A stretch of 64,000 bases of DNA from the NCBI GenBank assembly GCA_016789265.1, contig JAEUQK010000013.1, positions 1 to 64,000 on the forward strand, written 5' to 3'. This stretch comes from Blastocatellia bacterium. GTDB lineage: Bacteria; Acidobacteriota; Blastocatellia; Pyrinomonadales; Pyrinomonadaceae. Position 1 is the stretch's first letter; each line of letters opens with the position of its first letter. The position numbers and the translations under genes are program-made. Positions 34,026-42,228 of this stretch are shown in pieces. The notes under the pieces are model-generated. The model was not told the origin of the DNA and made no database searches. It was given only the letters and a program-made list of their open reading frames with translations.

Positions 34026-34101
34026 CGTTTGGCAGATTATAGCATCAGGAAAAAAGTCCGTTGCAAAACCGGGCTAATTATGTTTCATTAAACGAGCAAT
34101 T

Positions 34102-35850
34102 ATGGACGGCAGCCCGATCTACGAACGAAAAGTCCCCTCCCGAAGGGAAGCCGCGATGTTTCGCTTCAAGACGATCCTCCTTCAGGCGAAAAGAGTGGTC
34201 ACCGACCAAACATCTGGCAAAACAAAACGATTTACCAAAAAGAATTCATTGCAGGAAAGCGCCGTTCTCGCCCGGTCCGTCACGCCGCTGTGGACAGAAA
34301 CCGATTCTCGAGAGAAGTTTTTGGTTGCCGGAAAGATCCAGAATCTCAGGATCGCCGTTAGCAGTTTGAACGGTGTCGAGATCCCTGCGAATGAAACATT
34401 TAGCTTTTGGAAGCACGTCGGCCGGGCAAGCCGTTTTCGTGGCTATGTAGCAGGTCGCGAACTTCGCGAGGGCTGTATCATCCCAAACGTCGGCGGCGGA
34501 CTTTGTCAGCTTTCAAACGCCCTCTTCGATGCCGCAATGCAAGCCGGATTTGAGATCGTCGAACGCCACGCTCATACACAGATCGTTGCCGGTTCGCTTG
34601 CCGAGACGGGGCGAGACGCGACCGTGTTTTGGAATTATGTCGATCTTCGATTTCGTTCGTTAATGCCGTTTCGCATCGAAGCCCGGTTGGATGCCAACGA
34701 TTTGACCGTCACCTTTCGCGGGCAAAAAGCCGAAACCACAACGCTTCACCAGATCAATAAACGCGGCTCTTCGCTCGAACCAAATTCTTGCGCGACGTGC
34801 GAAACCGGTGATTGTCACAGAGTAGTCAAACCTAGCCGCGACGCCGGTTTTGGCAGATCGGCGTTCCTTGTTGACGAATATTCGCGCGAATTCGACGCAT
34901 ATCTTCAACGGTCACGAGGTGATCAAGACCTTCTTTGCGTTCCGTTGGACGGTGATCGGTTCAAAAAGGATAACTATGCATGGAATACGGCAGGATTTCG
35001 TCAGGTCCGACAAAGCCCGGTTGTTACCGCCGTTCGATCCTATCGTTCTCGAAAGCTTGCCGCGCAAGGTTCTGCAAGACAATTGAACTTGCTCAAAATG
35101 TACGAAGAGCTTGCCGAGAGTTACGCTCGCAAATTGTCGTTCGATGTCCTGCATGTCACCGTCCAGCAGAACCTTCTTCCGTTCTTGTGGAAGAATGGGC
35201 ATCTCGGAGGCCGTACATTCGATGTATTAATGACCGCCCTGCCAATGCATGAGCTGCAGCGACGCTTGGACCACGCAAGTTCGCTTCATCCCGAAAGCAA
35301 GACGCTGGGTGACTTCCGCGCCAGTGAAGGACTTGTACTTTCCGAAAAAGAGGCTTTGGAAAATGCGAGACGCGTCGTGACTCCCCATTCCGAGATCGCG
35401 TCGCTCTTTCCTGAAAGAACGGTACCGCTTGAGTGGTCCATGCCCTCGCCGACGGGTCGAACTGCACCGGAAAATGAGAAACCCGTCATTTTGTTTCCCT
35501 CTTCAACCGTGGGCCGCAAAGGCTGTTACGAACTACGCGAGGCTCTGATCGGCCTCGATATAAAACTACTTACTCTCGGACCACATATCGAAGGTGCTGA
35601 TTTTTGGAACGGGTTTGACGTCGAACGAGGCGGCGAGGATTGGCCCCAGATAGTCGATATTGTTGTGCTGCCCGCGTTTATCGAGCACAAACCAAGGCGG
35701 CTGCTGCTCGCCGCGGCCTCAGGGATACCTGTCATCGCGTCCAAGGCGTGCGGCGTTAACGACGCACCAGGAATTAGAACTGTCGATGCTGGTGACGCTG
35801 TTGAACTTGCCGCCGCCGTCCGAGAGATGCTCAGTTTGACAGCCAAATAA
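34102..35850 (+). CDS. VanW domain fused to a glycosyltransferase-like domain
   Basis: A 582-residue soluble protein without a signal peptide. Residues about 75-210 match the VanW family (VGRASRFRGYVAGRELREG, GGGLCQLSNALFDAAMQAGF, EIVERHAHT). A short Cys cluster follows (CATCETGDCH, 230-239). Residues about 250-582 read like a GT-B glycosyltransferase: a mid part with SFDVLHVTVQQNLLPFLW and a C-terminal part with VILFPSSTVGRKGCYELREA and AAASGIPVIASKACG, similar to the nucleotide-sugar end of family 4 enzymes. VanW itself has no settled function. The fusion suggests a role in envelope glycan work (inference). Confidence 0.75.
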   Translation: MDGSPIYERKVPSRREAAMFRFKTILLQAKRVVTDQTSGKTKRFTKKNSLQESAVLARSVTPLWTETDSREKFLVAGKIQNLRIAVSSLNGVEIPANETFSFWKHVGRASRFRGYVAGRELREGCIIPNVGGGLCQLSNALFDAAMQAGFEIVERHAHTQIVAGSLAETGRDATVFWNYVDLRFRSLMPFRIEARLDANDLTVTFRGQKAETTTLHQINKRGSSLEPNSCATCETGDCHRVVKPSRDAGFGRSAFLVDEYSREFDAYLQRSRGDQDLLCVPLDGDRFKKDNYAWNTAGFRQVRQSPVVTAVRSYRSRKLAAQGSARQLNLLKMYEELAESYARKLSFDVLHVTVQQNLLPFLWKNGHLGGRTFDVLMTALPMHELQRRLDHASSLHPESKTLGDFRASEGLVLSEKEALENARRVVTPHSEIASLFPERTVPLEWSMPSPTGRTAPENEKPVILFPSSTVGRKGCYELREALIGLDIKLLTLGPHIEGADFWNGFDVERGGEDWPQIVDIVVLPAFIEHKPRRLLLAAASGIPVIASKACGVNDAPGIRTVDAGDAVELAAAVREMLSLTAK

Positions 35851-35931
35851 ATAAACGCACCTGAGCAACTTATTCTGGGTTTCGGCTCTCAAACGAGTAG
35901 AAAGATCCTCCGACATATGGAGTTGCCGGAA

Positions 35932-36426
35932 ATGAAGTTCCCCCTGACGATCATCATTCTTACTTTGGCTGCTTTGGCTTCGTACGCTCAGGCTCCGGCG
36001 GAGGCATTGCCCGATTCCGTTATCGAAGATGTTTATCTGGCTCGGGATGACGGTAATGGTAAAGCAGGCGATGTCGTCGAGACCTTCAGCACACATGATA
36101 TTCCGATCTACTGCATAGTGTCCCTAACAAGATCCAGTCCGATAAATGTCAAGATGAATCTGGTCGCGGTCAAGGTAAATGGCGTTAAGCCGGAAACGAG
36201 GGTTGTAACTGCCGGCTATACCACCAAACAGGGCCAGGATCGCGTGTATTTTACGGGCCGGCCTGACGGTGTTTGGGTTGCAGGAACTTATCGGATCGAC
36301 GTTTTTGTTGAAGGCAAGCGTGAAAGAAGCCTAACCTTCGAAATGAAAGGGGATGCGGCTCCGGTCGGGGCGTCAAAGTTTGCGCCATCCAAGCCTGGAC
36401 CCGCACCCGCAAGGAAGCCCCATTAG
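35932..36426 (+). CDS. small secreted protein of unknown function
   Basis: A 164-residue protein with a signal peptide (MKFPLTIIILTLAALASYAQ). The mature part is mostly predicted beta (YLARDDGNGKAGDVVETFST, VWVAGTYRIDVFVEGK), like an Ig-type or DUF of periplasmic proteins. The last 20 residues are Pro/Ala/Lys-rich. The start at 35932 was chosen over ATG 35917 because GGAG lies 8 nt before it and it begins directly with the signal peptide. It is convergent with the patatin gene, with 1 bp between stops. I do not recognise the family. Confidence 0.7.
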   Translation: MKFPLTIIILTLAALASYAQAPAEALPDSVIEDVYLARDDGNGKAGDVVETFSTHDIPIYCIVSLTRSSPINVKMNLVAVKVNGVKPETRVVTAGYTTKQGQDRVYFTGRPDGVWVAGTYRIDVFVEGKRERSLTFEMKGDAAPVGASKFAPSKPGPAPARKPH

Positions 36427-36427
36427 A

Positions 36428-37213
36428 TCAGCCGATGATCGACTTTATTTCAGCCATCTTCTCGATCGCCGCCTTGTAGCCGAGCTCAAATAATTCATCG
36501 CGTTTAGCGATCTCGTCCGGCCTTATGTGCGCGATCGGCGGTTCTATCACGACGTCCGCACGATAATGCTGGTTTTTCGATGCGGTCCGAAGTAGCATCA
36601 TTGCGGCCTGAAAAAATGTGCCGACCAGCGTTGTCGGCGTGCCGAAATAAGCTGAACCGCACGTCATCAGATCAACTGCTATTAGGACCTCGGCACCTAA
36701 TTTTCGGGCCGATTTCGTCGGCATCGGTGACACTACCCCGCCATCTATTAACTGTCTTCCATTTCCATCATCGACCGGGACGAAGACGCCGGGAATGGCA
36801 CAGCTTGCCCTGATCGCCGTCACCAGATCGCCCTCATCCTTGAGAACTACCTCCTTGCCGGTTTCGAGATCACAGGCGCAAGCGGCAAAAGGGATGATCA
36901 GATCCTCGAATCGCGTGACAGGAAAGTGCTTCTCGATAAACGTCCCCATCGCGGCGTTGGAAAGAAATCCTCGAGGCGAGTAGGAGAATCCGGCAATGCT
37001 GAACCAACCGATCTTCTTGCCTATCTCAAATATCTCGTCCGCCGACAGTCCCGAAGCATATGCGCCGCCAACAAATGACCCTGCGGAGGTTCCGGCGATC
37101 ATGTCGATAGGGATGTCGTGTTCGGCCAATGCTCTAAGCACGCCGATATGCGAATAGCCGCGTGCCCCGCCGCCGGAAAGTGCTAGGCCGATCTTCTTCT
37201 CTGGCATAAGCAA
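36428..37213 (-). CDS. patatin-like phospholipase (RssA type)
   Basis: A 261-residue hydrolase. The oxyanion loop GGGARGYSHIG (14-24), the nucleophile elbow GTSAG (Ser43) and the Asp of DGG (Asp157) form the Ser-Asp dyad of patatins. The enzyme should release fatty acids from phospholipids. There is no signal peptide and no transmembrane segment, so it is cytoplasmic or peripheral. Size matches bacterial RssA-like proteins. It is divergent from the subtilase gene (44 bp apart). Confidence 0.92.
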   Translation of the reverse strand: MLMPEKKIGLALSGGGARGYSHIGVLRALAEHDIPIDMIAGTSAGSFVGGAYASGLSADEIFEIGKKIGWFSIAGFSYSPRGFLSNAAMGTFIEKHFPVTRFEDLIIPFAACACDLETGKEVVLKDEGDLVTAIRASCAIPGVFVPVDDGNGRQLIDGGVVSPMPTKSARKLGAEVLIAVDLMTCGSAYFGTPTTLVGTFFQAAMMLLRTASKNQHYRADVVIEPPIAHIRPDEIAKRDELFELGYKAAIEKMAEIKSIIG

Positions 37214-37257
37214 TTATTGATTTTAACTATCTGTTATGAAAAACTTAAATCAGCCCC

Positions 37258-38631
37258 ATGTCCCTTCACGAATCTGAACAATATGAACGACCGGCGCTGA
37301 TCTCTGATACCGTCGCTGGCGAAAATACCTGTTCGGTGTGCTCGCGCGAGACCTCCGATGAATACTTGCCCGTTTCGGCCTTAAGCGACGACGTTCGCCG
37401 TCTGGTCGAAGCGAATGCACAGGACTCCGAAGGTATTCAGACGATCTGCGCAAGGTGCATTCGGTTGTTCGAGCGAGCCAAGGATCAGATCGTAAAGGAC
37501 GCCGCTGTTCAAAAGGACGGCTCGCACGTACTCTCGACACCGCTCCGGCTCGATGCAGATGAGAGATTTACAGGAAAGGGCGTTACGATAGCTTTTCTCG
37601 ATTCCGGTTTCTACCCGCACCAGGACCTTACGACACCGCGAAACCGGATCGTAGCATATAAGAATTTGCTCGATCAGGATGGTCGGCTCGACTCGCTTTT
37701 CAAGCCGGATGTGGCAAGCTGGCATGGAATGATGACCTCGGTCGTCGCCGCCGGCAACGGCTCGCTTTCCAACGGTTTCTATCGCGGATTAGCTCCCGAT
37801 TCGGATGTTGTCCTGGTAAAACTCGCACGAACCGGCCGCATCACGGACGACGATATCCGCGTCGGCCTCGAATGGGTCCTAGAGAACCGAAAGAAATATG
37901 GTATTCAGGTAGTTAACATTTCGGCAGGCGGCGACGATGAAGAGAGCTATCTGCATGACCCGCTATCGCAGGTCGTCGAAGAGTGTTCGGCCGAGGGAAT
38001 AACGGTTGTCTGCGCGGTCGGAAATGCAGGTCATTTGCCTAACCATCCCGTGGTTCCTCCTGCAAGTGCTCCTTCCTGCATAGCTGTTGGCGGACTCGAT
38101 GATAATAATTCGATCAATCGTGCAAGACGCGGTATGTACCGTTCTTCTTACGGGCCTACGATCGACGGCCTGCAGAAACCCGAGGTCATCGCGCCGTCAA
38201 TTTGGGTGCCTGCTCCGATCCTTCCCAACACTCCGACTGCCCAACAGGCTTCTCTGCTAAAACTGTTAGACCAATCCGCGGACGAAGATCTTCATTCGAT
38301 CATAGCCAAACATCCCGGGGTCGATGCCGAGCTTGATGCGGCACTCGACCGGCCGGTCCACAGCATTCGCCAGATCATAACGCTCAAGATCCGCCGCGAA
38401 AACGTAATAACAAAACATTACAAGTACGTTGACGGTACCTCGTTTTCTGCTCCGATCGTTTCGTCTCTTGTCGCTCAGATGTTAGAAGCGAATCCCGGAC
38501 TCACACCTTCCATGGTCAAACGCATCCTCATAACTACGGCGGAGCGGCTGCCTCATTATGAAGTTGACCGCCAGGGCTGGGGCGTGGTCGATCCCCGCAT
38601 GGCGGTCGAATTGGCGTTGTCCCTTCTATAG
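37258..38631 (+). CDS. cytoplasmic subtilisin-like serine protease with N-terminal zinc-finger-like segment
   Basis: A 457-residue S8 family peptidase. The triad is Asp115 (IAFLDSGFYPH), His156 (SWHGMMTSVV) and Ser395 (DGTSFSAPIVSS); AVGNAGH carries the oxyanion Asn. There is no signal peptide. The N-terminal 70 residues hold CSVC (25-28) and CARC (64-67), spaced like a treble-clef or zinc-ribbon site. This is unusual for subtilases, which are generally secreted with a prodomain. Residues about 320-385 form an insertion before the Ser block. It overlaps the convergent downstream gene by 6 bp. Confidence 0.88.
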   Translation: MSLHESEQYERPALISDTVAGENTCSVCSRETSDEYLPVSALSDDVRRLVEANAQDSEGIQTICARCIRLFERAKDQIVKDAAVQKDGSHVLSTPLRLDADERFTGKGVTIAFLDSGFYPHQDLTTPRNRIVAYKNLLDQDGRLDSLFKPDVASWHGMMTSVVAAGNGSLSNGFYRGLAPDSDVVLVKLARTGRITDDDIRVGLEWVLENRKKYGIQVVNISAGGDDEESYLHDPLSQVVEECSAEGITVVCAVGNAGHLPNHPVVPPASAPSCIAVGGLDDNNSINRARRGMYRSSYGPTIDGLQKPEVIAPSIWVPAPILPNTPTAQQASLLKLLDQSADEDLHSIIAKHPGVDAELDAALDRPVHSIRQIITLKIRRENVITKHYKYVDGTSFSAPIVSSLVAQMLEANPGLTPSMVKRILITTAERLPHYEVDRQGWGVVDPRMAVELALSLL

Positions 38632-39411
38632 TAAAGGCCTGTTCGAAGGCGTCATTATCGTTCGCGGCGTCGGTGCTGCCGGTGGGGTCGGTGTTCGTTC
38701 AGGACGCGGCGTTAAACTTGGCGACGGCTTCGGAGTTGCCGGTGCAATGTTTACACTCGGCGAAGGCGTCGGTGTCGCATCCTCATCCGGCGTCGGAGTA
38801 GGCGTTACGCTTGGTTTTGGGGTGGGCGTAGGTGTCGGAGTCTTCGCATTCGCATTAGAATCCAGGTTCGAATAAGAATTGAAATTTCCATTCGTGTTGA
38901 AATCAAAAAGCGAATTCGAGACGTTGGCATTCGCGTTGACGTTAGCGTTGACATTTACATTAGTGTTTGAGGAGCGGTCTCGCTGGAGGAACCAGAACCC
39001 CAGAGCCCCGACGGCGATCAATGTTATCGTTCCAAACATCGTCAAAATGACGACAAGAAATGTGTTCGTCTTTTTGGGCTGCTGATATTGTGCAGCGATG
39101 CGGGCGCGTTCCTGACGCTGCTGTTCTTCAAAAGTAGGAACGACTATTCGTTGAGCTTGCGGCTTAGGTTCCTCAGGAATAGAAAAATCTTCACTGAAAA
39201 CCTCTTCGGGTTCCGGCGGCAGCGGCGGGACCTGAACGTTTCGCCTAATGACCGTCTCTTCCCCGACCTCGTCTTCCTCTACAGGCAAACTCTCGCTCGG
39301 CATCTCAATGAAGTTCGGCTCCGCCTCATCGAGAAGCGGCGTCCCGTCCTTCATACAAAAACGCAGAATGTCTTCGTCATAGCGAGTCTCGCAGGTCGGG
39401 CAATATTTCAT
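38626..39411 (-). CDS. zinc-ribbon, single-pass membrane protein with Pro/Thr-rich tail
   Basis: A 261-residue protein. The start MKYCPTCETRYDEDILRFC is a zinc-ribbon pattern (CxxC plus a later Cys). A polar linker (about 30-115) precedes one transmembrane helix (about 118-142, FLVVILTMFGTITLIAVGAL). The outer part is low complexity, with Asn/Val repeats (about 150-180) and Thr-Pro repeats to the end. The architecture puts the zinc ribbon in the cytoplasm and the long tail outside. No family recognised. It overlaps the stop of the subtilase gene. Confidence 0.75.
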   Translation of the reverse strand: MKYCPTCETRYDEDILRFCMKDGTPLLDEAEPNFIEMPSESLPVEEDEVGEETVIRRNVQVPPLPPEPEEVFSEDFSIPEEPKPQAQRIVVPTFEEQQRQERARIAAQYQQPKKTNTFLVVILTMFGTITLIAVGALGFWFLQRDRSSNTNVNVNANVNANANVSNSLFDFNTNGNFNSYSNLDSNANAKTPTPTPTPKPSVTPTPTPDEDATPTPSPSVNIAPATPKPSPSLTPRPERTPTPPAAPTPRTIMTPSNRPLL

Positions 39412-39572
39412 AAGGAGTCTGGATCCGTGAGAGCAGAGTAACTGATAACTTCAGAGGATTTTAGCATTGAAACCATTAAATCGGCGACAACCGCCGGCTT
39501 ATCGGACGGGTCAGTGCCGGCCGAAAGCGTTCCGATTTTGTTGCCGTCGTCGTTGAATGTATTCTATTTCAC

Positions 39573-40463
39573 ATGCAGGATCGCGAGAAATACAAGGTCG
39601 GATTGGTCCAAATGTCGATGGGAACGGACTTAGAGGCAAACCTGAAAAAGGCTGTCGAGTTCGTTCGCGAGGCGGCGGGAAAAGGTGCAAGGGTCATTTG
39701 CCTGCCCGAGATGTTTCGTTCGCAGTACTTTTGCCAAAATGAAGATGCCGACCTTTTTGACCTTGCCGAACCGATCGAAGGGCCCTCGGTCGCCGCACTG
39801 GCAAAAGTTGCGGATGAAAATGGGGTCACCATAATTGCCCCGATCTTTGAAGAACGGTCCATTGGGCTTTATCACAATTCCCTTGTGATAATTAAGCCCG
39901 GCGAACCTGTTGCGGGTGTTTACCGGAAGATGCATATTCCTGACGACCCCGCATATTACGAAAAGTTCTACTTTGCACCGGGTGACCTGGGCTTTAAGGC
40001 ATTTGATACCGCGGAAGGCCGAATCGGGACGCTTATCTGCTGGGACCAATGGTATCCCGAGGGAGCAAGGTTGACGTCACTCCGCGGGGCCGAGATCCTT
40101 TTCTACCCGACCGCGATCGGCTGGCATCCCTACGAAAAAGAGAAATACGGCGACCAGCAGCGTGATGCGTGGCGTACAATTCAGCGGTCGCATTCCATAG
40201 CAAACGGAGTTTACGTTGCCGGTGTGAACCGCGTCGGGCTAGAAGTTTTTGTTCCCGATACGCCGGGGATCCAGTTCTGGGGAAGCACATTCTTGAGCGA
40301 TCCATTCGGTGTCATTATCGCTGAGGCCGACACAGAAACGGAACAGGTCGTGATCGGCGAGGTTGACCCGGCAAGGATCGAAGAGGTTCGCCGCGGCTGG
40401 CCATTCCTCCGCGACCGGCGCATCGATGCATATGGCGAGATCGCCAAGAGGTTCATTGACTGA
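39573..40463 (+). CDS. aguB: N-carbamoylputrescine amidase
   Basis: A 296-residue nitrilase-superfamily enzyme. The Glu-Lys-Cys triad is Glu46 (LPEMF), Lys119 (YRKMHIPD) and Cys156 (ICWDQWYPEGAR). The last motif and the neighbouring agmatine deiminase point to hydrolysis of N-carbamoylputrescine to putrescine, CO2 and ammonia. Length matches the family (about 290-300). aguA follows 89 bp later on the same strand, so the two make an agmatine-to-putrescine route in the cytoplasm. Confidence 0.94.
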   Translation: MQDREKYKVGLVQMSMGTDLEANLKKAVEFVREAAGKGARVICLPEMFRSQYFCQNEDADLFDLAEPIEGPSVAALAKVADENGVTIIAPIFEERSIGLYHNSLVIIKPGEPVAGVYRKMHIPDDPAYYEKFYFAPGDLGFKAFDTAEGRIGTLICWDQWYPEGARLTSLRGAEILFYPTAIGWHPYEKEKYGDQQRDAWRTIQRSHSIANGVYVAGVNRVGLEVFVPDTPGIQFWGSTFLSDPFGVIIAEADTETEQVVIGEVDPARIEEVRRGWPFLRDRRIDAYGEIAKRFID

Positions 40464-40552
40464 AACTATTCCACGAGGAGCAATTATTATTTTTTAATAA
40501 TAGTTACTGACTGACTATCGGAAAATCACCGGAAGAATCCCAAAGAAATTTA

Positions 40553-41599
40553 ATGCCTGCCGAATGGGAACCGCATGAGGCCGTTTGGCTTGGCTGGCCG
40601 AACAATGCATCCGATTGGCCGGGCAAGATCTCGGCAATTCATTTCGTTTACGCCGAGATCGTGAGGCGAATAGTTGAGAGTGAAACCGCGAGGATCATTG
40701 TCAACGACGCGGCCCACGAGACAAAGGCGATCACGATCCTGAAGCGTTCGGGTGTGTCCCTTGAACGGGTAGAGTTCTTTAGGGTCCCGTCAAACCGCGG
40801 CTGGACTCGCGACACCGGTCCGATCTTCGTCAGAACAGCCCGCGTAAGCGGGCGGCCGGAATTTGAACCTGGGTTCGCCGTCGTCGGTTTCAAGTTCAAC
40901 GGCTGGGCGAAGTACCCCGACCACGAACTTGATACAAAGATCGCGAAAACGCTGGCAACGAAACTCAAGAAACCGTATTTCAAGGTCGAGCACAACAAGC
41001 GCCATTTCGTTCTTGAAGGCGGCGCGATCGACGTGAATGGCCGAGGCACACTTCTGACTACGGAAGAGTGTTTGCTCGATCCCAAGGTACAGGTACGCAA
41101 TCCGGGAATGACGCGAGCGGAGTATGAGCAAGTGCTTGCCGAAAGCCTTGGGGCAACCAATGTGCTTTGGCTGGGGAAGGGAATCGCCGGCGACGATACG
41201 CACGGCCATGTAGATGATCTCTGCAGATTCGTCGACAGGAAAACCGTCGTGCTTTGCCGCGAGACAGATCCTAAAGATGCAAACTATGAGCTGCTCGAGG
41301 AGAACCGCGAAAGGCTCGAAGGAATGAAGCTCGAGAATGGCTCCCGGATCTCCGTCGCCTTTCTGCCAATGCCCGAGCCCGTGATCTATCGTGGACAGAG
41401 GCTTCCGGCGAGCTACGCAAATTTTCTGATCACAAATTCTTCCGTCCTTGTTCCTACTTTCAATGATCCCAACGACCGGATGGCGCTGGGCATACTAGCA
41501 GAACTTTTTCCAAAGAGAAAGGTCGTCGGAATTCACTCCCGCGACCTTGTTTGGGGATTAGGAACTATTCACTGTCTCTCGCAACAGCAGCCGAAGTAG
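40553..41599 (+). CDS. aguA: agmatine deiminase
   Basis: A 348-residue enzyme of the peptidylarginine deiminase-like family. Typical blocks are PAEWEPHEAVWLGWP at the start, SNRGWTRDTGPIFV near residue 85, DDTHGHVDDLCRF with the catalytic His/Asp, and Cys341 in GTIHCLSQQ near the C-terminus. It turns agmatine into N-carbamoylputrescine, the substrate of aguB. Only 89 bp separate it from aguB; that spacer holds an AT hairpin (ATTATTA at 40483-40489 with TAATAAT at 40495-40501). The ribosome-binding site is weak. Confidence 0.95.
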   Translation: MPAEWEPHEAVWLGWPNNASDWPGKISAIHFVYAEIVRRIVESETARIIVNDAAHETKAITILKRSGVSLERVEFFRVPSNRGWTRDTGPIFVRTARVSGRPEFEPGFAVVGFKFNGWAKYPDHELDTKIAKTLATKLKKPYFKVEHNKRHFVLEGGAIDVNGRGTLLTTEECLLDPKVQVRNPGMTRAEYEQVLAESLGATNVLWLGKGIAGDDTHGHVDDLCRFVDRKTVVLCRETDPKDANYELLEENRERLEGMKLENGSRISVAFLPMPEPVIYRGQRLPASYANFLITNSSVLVPTFNDPNDRMALGILAELFPKRKVVGIHSRDLVWGLGTIHCLSQQQPK

Positions 41600-41605
41600 G
41601 GTGAA

Positions 41606-42166
41606 TTAACCGTCGCCCGTGTACGACTGGGTTATGTATGACGAATACCGAGAATCATTTCGGAGAAGGTCTTGCAGCGACTGTATCCATTCCGATCCGC
41701 TTCGGCCGCGGGCCATTTCCATCGCCGCCTGCCAACCGACCTCGTATGGCTCGTCCTCTTCCATTCTCGAATGGGGATATCCGGAGTTTCTGAGATAATA
41801 CCCTTGAGCGATGTAAGCGATCGTCTCGTTGTGAAGCCACGGCATTTCCGTTCGCGTTACATCGAAATAGGCGTGTATCGATTCGTGTACGACGAGGCCG
41901 TTGAAATCGCGTGACCAACGCGGATTCTCGCCAAGATAGAATGTATTTGCAGCGTTTGATCCTTCTCGCCATGAACTATAGGTGATGCGGTTTCCGCTAT
42001 GACGCCCTTCGACGACGTTCAAATGTCCGTCTCGAAGTTCGTCTGCCACGCGTGTAAACACGCCTTGGTTAATAGTGGCTGTGTGGCCGCCGCTTCGATA
42101 TGTGAAGTGGATCCTGGCCGTGTCGCGATCGCGTAGTATTGCGATCATTTGTTCCTTTGCACCCAT
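41606..42166 (-). CDS. small HExxH putative metallopeptidase
   Basis: A 186-residue protein. VVHESIHAYFD contains HESIH (94-98), and NETIAY brings Glu114 as the likely third zinc ligand, 16 residues downstream. This is the gluzincin arrangement. No signal peptide was seen. The N-terminal 80 residues look like beta-rich non-catalytic sequence. It is too short to contain a known peptidase domain in full, but the motif pair is clear. It stands alone, convergent with aguA. Substrate unknown; it may be a toxin-like or self-processing enzyme. Confidence 0.68.
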   Translation of the reverse strand: MGAKEQMIAILRDRDTARIHFTYRSGGHTATINQGVFTRVADELRDGHLNVVEGRHSGNRITYSSWREGSNAANTFYLGENPRWSRDFNGLVVHESIHAYFDVTRTEMPWLHNETIAYIAQGYYLRNSGYPHSRMEEDEPYEVGWQAAMEMARGRSGSEWIQSLQDLLRNDSRYSSYITQSYTGDG

Positions 42167-42228
42167 CGCCGCACCTCCGGTAAGTGAACTGCTTATAGGA
42201 CGATAATCTTACACTTTATTTGCCTGAA

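Noticed and set aside
38690..38870. Tandem GTC/GGC-rich DNA that looks like a simple repeat
   Set aside because: It encodes the Thr-Pro tail of the zinc-ribbon membrane protein and is explained by that.
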